A stretch of 64,000 nt of DNA from Pseudomonas putida. Lineage in GTDB: Bacteria; Pseudomonadota; Gammaproteobacteria; Pseudomonadales; Pseudomonadaceae. Position numbers and translations under genes: made by a program. Shown piece after piece: positions 61,274 to 64,000 of the stretch. Under the pieces are notes generated by a model. The model searched no databases, was not told the DNA's origin, and saw only the letters and a program-made list of their open reading frames with translations. Each line of letters opens with the position of its first letter. The first letter of the stretch is position 1. The stretch lies in contig NZ_CP026115.2 of NCBI RefSeq assembly GCF_009883635.2, forward strand, positions 2,294,001 to 2,358,000. The letters run 5' to 3'.

Positions 61274-63643
61274 ATGAAGCGCAGCCTGACCCTGTTGGCA
61301 GTAGTCGTCGCCGTGGCCGCTGGTGCCGGTTACTGGTATGTGCACGGCAAGTTGCCACAGCGCGAGGGCGAAGTGGCCATCGCCGGCTTGCAGGCGCCGG
61401 TCAGCGTGCGCTACGACGCCCGTGGCGTGCCCCACCTGCAAGCGCAGAGCGAAGCGGACCTGTACCGCGCCCTGGGCTACGTGCATGCCCAGGACCGATT
61501 GTTCCAGATGGAGATCATGCGCCGCCTGGCCCGCGGCGAGCTGGCCGAAGTGCTGGGCGACAAACTGTTGCCCACCGACACCCTGTTCCGCAGCCTGCGC
61601 ATTCGCGAACAGGCCGCGTTGATGGCTCAGCGTCAGGACCACCAGTCACCCGCCTGGCAGGCCTTGCAGGCCTACCTTGAGGGCGTCAATGCCTGGCAGG
61701 CCAGCCACCCCAAGCCGATGGAGTTCGACCTGATCGGCATCACGCCACGGCCGTTCACTGCCGAAGACACCCTGAGCATCGCCGGCTACCTGGCCTACAG
61801 CTTCGCAGCCGCCTTCCGCACCGAACCTGCGCTGACCTACATCCGCGACCAGCTTGGTCCTCAATACCTGAAGATCTTCGATCTCGACTGGCAACCGCAG
61901 GGCGCACTGGGCACGCCACTGGCTGCAGCCGACTGGCAAAGCCTCGAAGCCGTGGCCCGCGCCAGCCACGAAGCGCTGGTCGAAGCCGGCATCCCGCAGT
62001 TCGAAGGCAGCAACGCCTGGGCCGTTTCCGGCAGCCGTACCCGCAGCGGCAAACCCTTGCTGGCCGGCGACCCGCACATCAGTTTTGCCGTGCCCGCCGT
62101 TTGGTACGAGGCCGAACTGTCAGCACCAGGTTTCAACCTGTATGGCTACTTCCAGGCGCTGAACCCGTTCGCAATGCTGGGCCACAACCGTGACTTCGGC
62201 TGGAGCCTGACCATGTTCCAGAACGATGACGTCGACCTGATCGCAGAAAAGACCAACCCTGCCAACGCTGACCAGGTCATGGTCGATGGCCAGTGGCGCA
62301 CTCTGGAGAAGACCGAGCAGCAGATTGCAGTCAAAGGCGAGCAACCGCTCACCATCAACCTGCGCCGCTCACCGCACGGGCCGATCGTCAACGAAGTCCT
62401 CGGCGCCACGGCCGGGGCCACGCCGATTGCCATGTGGTGGGCATTCCTCGAAACCGAGAACCCGATCCTCGAAGGCTTCTACCAGCTCAATCGCGCCGAC
62501 ACCCTGGGCAAGATGCGCGAAGCGGCGGCCAAGGTGCAGGCACCGGGGCTGAATTTCGTCTGGGCCAATGCCCGTGGCGATATTGGCTGGTGGGCGGCGG
62601 CGAAGTTGCCGATCCGCCCGGACGGTGTGAACCCGGCGTTTATCCTCGACGGAGCCAGCAGCCAGGCCGACAAACGCGGTTTCTACCCGTTCAGCGTCAA
62701 CCCGCAGCAGGAGAACCCGGCCAGCGGCTATATCGTCTCGGCCAATTACCAGCCACCGGCCGTGGTGCCGATACCCGGCTATTACAACCTCCCCGACCGT
62801 GGCCGCCAGCTCGATCGCCAACTGGCCAACCCGGAGGTGAAATGGGACATGCGGAACAGCCAGGCGTTGCAGCTTGATACAGCCAGCGATTACGGCCCCC
62901 GTACCTTGGCGCCCTTGTTGGCGACCCTGCGCCAGATCGCCCAGGGTGACGAGGAAAAGGAACTGGTCGAACAGCTGGCCGCCTGGCGCGGCGACTATCC
63001 GCTGGACTCCACCAGCTCCACACTGTTCAACCAGTTCCTCTACGAGCTGGCCTATGCCGCGCTGCATGATGAACTGGGCGACACCTGGTTCCCGGTGCTG
63101 ATCAGCACCCGCGCCATCGATGCCGCACTGCCGCGCCTGGCCGCCGACGCCGATTCGCCCTGGTGGAACACCCGCGGCGCCAGCCAGCGCACTGACCGCA
63201 CCGCCATCGTGCGAGTGGCCTGGCAGAAGAGCCTTGGCCACTTGCGTGAGACCCTCGGCAAGGACCCGGCCAGCTGGCAATGGGGCAAGGCCCATACCCT
63301 GACCCACAACCACCCACTGGGCGCGAAAAAGCCACTGAACCTGCTGTTCAATGTCGGCCCGTTTGCCGCCCCCGGCACCCATGAGGTTCCCAACAACCTG
63401 TCGGCGAAGATTGGCCCGGCGCCGTGGCCGGTGACCTACGGCCCGTCGACCCGGCGCCTGATCGATTTCGCGGATGCTGGCCAGGCATTGACCAGCAATC
63501 CGGTGGGACAGAGCGGCGTGCCATTCGACCGGCATTTCGCGGACCAGGCCGAAGGGTATGTCGAAGGGAAGTACCAGCGGGCGCAGATGGCCGTGATCCC
63601 GGCGCAGAGCACCCTCAGGCTTGTTCCCGGCGCCCGTGAGTAA
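61274..63643 (+). CDS. Penicillin acylase-family Ntn hydrolase (possible acyl-homoserine lactone acylase)
   Basis: A 789-residue precursor. A signal anchor (SLTLLAVVVAVAAGAGYWYV) precedes the alpha chain with GVPHLQAQSEADLYRALGYV then HAQDRLFQMEIMRRL. The beta chain starts at the autocatalytic serine of EGSNAWAVSG (Ser246). Downstream are LAGDPHISFAVPAVWYEAEL, the oxyanion region around MLGHNRDFGWSLT and NPVGQSGVPFDRHFADQ near the end. Members cleave penicillin G, cephalosporins, or acyl-homoserine lactones (PvdQ, QuiP, HacB in Pseudomonas). Closest fit by length is the HacB/QuiP type, but substrate is not deducible. Periplasmic. An alpha/beta hydrolase gene follows. Confidence 0.88.
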   Translation: MKRSLTLLAVVVAVAAGAGYWYVHGKLPQREGEVAIAGLQAPVSVRYDARGVPHLQAQSEADLYRALGYVHAQDRLFQMEIMRRLARGELAEVLGDKLLPTDTLFRSLRIREQAALMAQRQDHQSPAWQALQAYLEGVNAWQASHPKPMEFDLIGITPRPFTAEDTLSIAGYLAYSFAAAFRTEPALTYIRDQLGPQYLKIFDLDWQPQGALGTPLAAADWQSLEAVARASHEALVEAGIPQFEGSNAWAVSGSRTRSGKPLLAGDPHISFAVPAVWYEAELSAPGFNLYGYFQALNPFAMLGHNRDFGWSLTMFQNDDVDLIAEKTNPANADQVMVDGQWRTLEKTEQQIAVKGEQPLTINLRRSPHGPIVNEVLGATAGATPIAMWWAFLETENPILEGFYQLNRADTLGKMREAAAKVQAPGLNFVWANARGDIGWWAAAKLPIRPDGVNPAFILDGASSQADKRGFYPFSVNPQQENPASGYIVSANYQPPAVVPIPGYYNLPDRGRQLDRQLANPEVKWDMRNSQALQLDTASDYGPRTLAPLLATLRQIAQGDEEKELVEQLAAWRGDYPLDSTSSTLFNQFLYELAYAALHDELGDTWFPVLISTRAIDAALPRLAADADSPWWNTRGASQRTDRTAIVRVAWQKSLGHLRETLGKDPASWQWGKAHTLTHNHPLGAKKPLNLLFNVGPFAAPGTHEVPNNLSAKIGPAPWPVTYGPSTRRLIDFADAGQALTSNPVGQSGVPFDRHFADQAEGYVEGKYQRAQMAVIPAQSTLRLVPGARE

Positions 63644-63681
63644 TCTTGAAACCCCTTGAAACTTTCTGCAGAGACTTATCC

Positions 63682-64000
63682 ATGCAAAAACACTTCATCG
63701 AAATCGACGGCGCACGCATGAGCTATGTCGACCAAGGCCAGGGCTTCCCAGTGCTGCTCGGCCACAGCTACCTGTGGTCGGCCGAAATGTGGCAGCCCCA
63801 GATCGAGGCCCTGTCACAGCACTTCCGGGTCATCGTCCCCGAGCTCTGGGGCCACGGCGACTCCGCTGCCCCACCCGCCACCACCACCGACATGAGCGCA
63901 CTGGCCCGTCAGCATCTGGCACTGCTGGACGCGCTGGACATCGCCCAGTGCCACCTCGTTGGCCTGTCGGTCGGTGGCATGTGGGGTGCTCAGCTGGCTA
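63682..64000 (+). CDS. Alpha/beta hydrolase (partial, N-terminal part)
   Basis: The visible 106 residues begin MQKHFIEIDGARMSYVDQGQ and contain the oxyanion loop LLGHSYLWSAEMWQPQ, the beta-4 turn PELWGHGDSAAP and the nucleophile elbow GLSVGGMWGAQLA, so the catalytic serine is present. The rest is beyond the window. It starts 38 nt after the acylase gene on the same strand and may be co-transcribed. The substrate is unknown; lactonase, esterase or haloperoxidase-like activity are all possible. Confidence 0.85.
   Translation, partial: MQKHFIEIDGARMSYVDQGQGFPVLLGHSYLWSAEMWQPQIEALSQHFRVIVPELWGHGDSAAPPATTTDMSALARQHLALLDALDIAQCHLVGLSVGGMWGAQLA

Overview
The window is a stretch of ordinary, gene-dense, high-GC chromosome from a fluorescent pseudomonad, most probably of the Pseudomonas putida group. 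This is an inference from three things: the short inverted repeats carry the P. putida-type REP core (CCGGCCTCTTCGCGGG), the protein sequences look like Pseudomonas throughout, and the gene order thiG-thiS / mtgA / rpoH-ftsXEY / M16 proteases-rsmD / coaD / mutM / ilvD / folA / zntA-cadR / thyA-lgt / ptsP-rppH / ilvA / rpiA / serA is the one I know from that group. I saw no rRNA, tRNA, CRISPR array, prophage, transposase or integrase. The window starts inside thiG and ends inside an alpha/beta hydrolase gene.

Left part (1-25,000). Thiamine genes thiG and thiS lead into a small membrane protein, the murein transglycosylase MtgA, and the ftsY-ftsE-ftsX / rpoH cluster (SRP receptor, divisome ABC complex, heat-shock sigma factor), where rpoH has an AlgU/sigma-24-like promoter. 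Two successive pairs of M16 peptidase genes flank rsmD. The first pair is exported or membrane-anchored; the second has no signal sequences. A TetR regulator is divergent from a coniferyl-type aldehyde dehydrogenase / Tat lipoprotein / GMC oxidoreductase operon, with a near-perfect 16-bp palindrome between them. Then follow coaD, a 2[4Fe-4S] ferredoxin, mutM, an HDOD protein, an RlmI-type methyltransferase, an MgtE-type transporter reduced to its membrane domain, and ilvD.

Middle part (25,000-43,900). Phosphorylcholine phosphatase, cystine transporter TcyP, folA, and a conserved membrane protein/GTPase pair of unknown function come first. Next is a five-gene minus-strand block (LysR regulator, ATPase, fused permease, binding protein, HD-domain oxygenase) that looks like a 2-aminoethylphosphonate uptake and PhnZ-type C-P bond cleavage locus. 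It lies 9 nt downstream of the cadmium/zinc ATPase gene zntA, which is divergent from its MerR-type regulator cadR. Then come thyA, lgt, a TauE/SafE permease and a TANGO2-family protein.

Right part (43,900-64,000). The nitrogen-PTS enzyme ptsP with rppH, a HAD phosphatase, ilvA, rpiA, two adjacent SdiA-regulated-type beta-propeller proteins, a fumarylacetoacetase-fold enzyme, and the divergent pair D-2-hydroxyglutarate dehydrogenase / serA, which are metabolically coupled. The end holds small and poorly characterised genes (DUF4399, a one-lobe solute-binding protein, DUF523, a 2OG-Fe(II) oxygenase, DUF2059, two alpha/beta hydrolases, a DUF6436 thioredoxin-like protein, a hexapeptide acetyltransferase) and an N-terminal-nucleophile acylase of the penicillin/AHL acylase family.

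Most of the window is housekeeping. The items most worth a second look are the orphan phosphonate locus, the duplicated M16 pairs, the aldehyde/alcohol oxidation operon with its palindrome, the one-lobe binding protein, and the membrane-domain-only MgtE with an N-terminal cysteine cluster.
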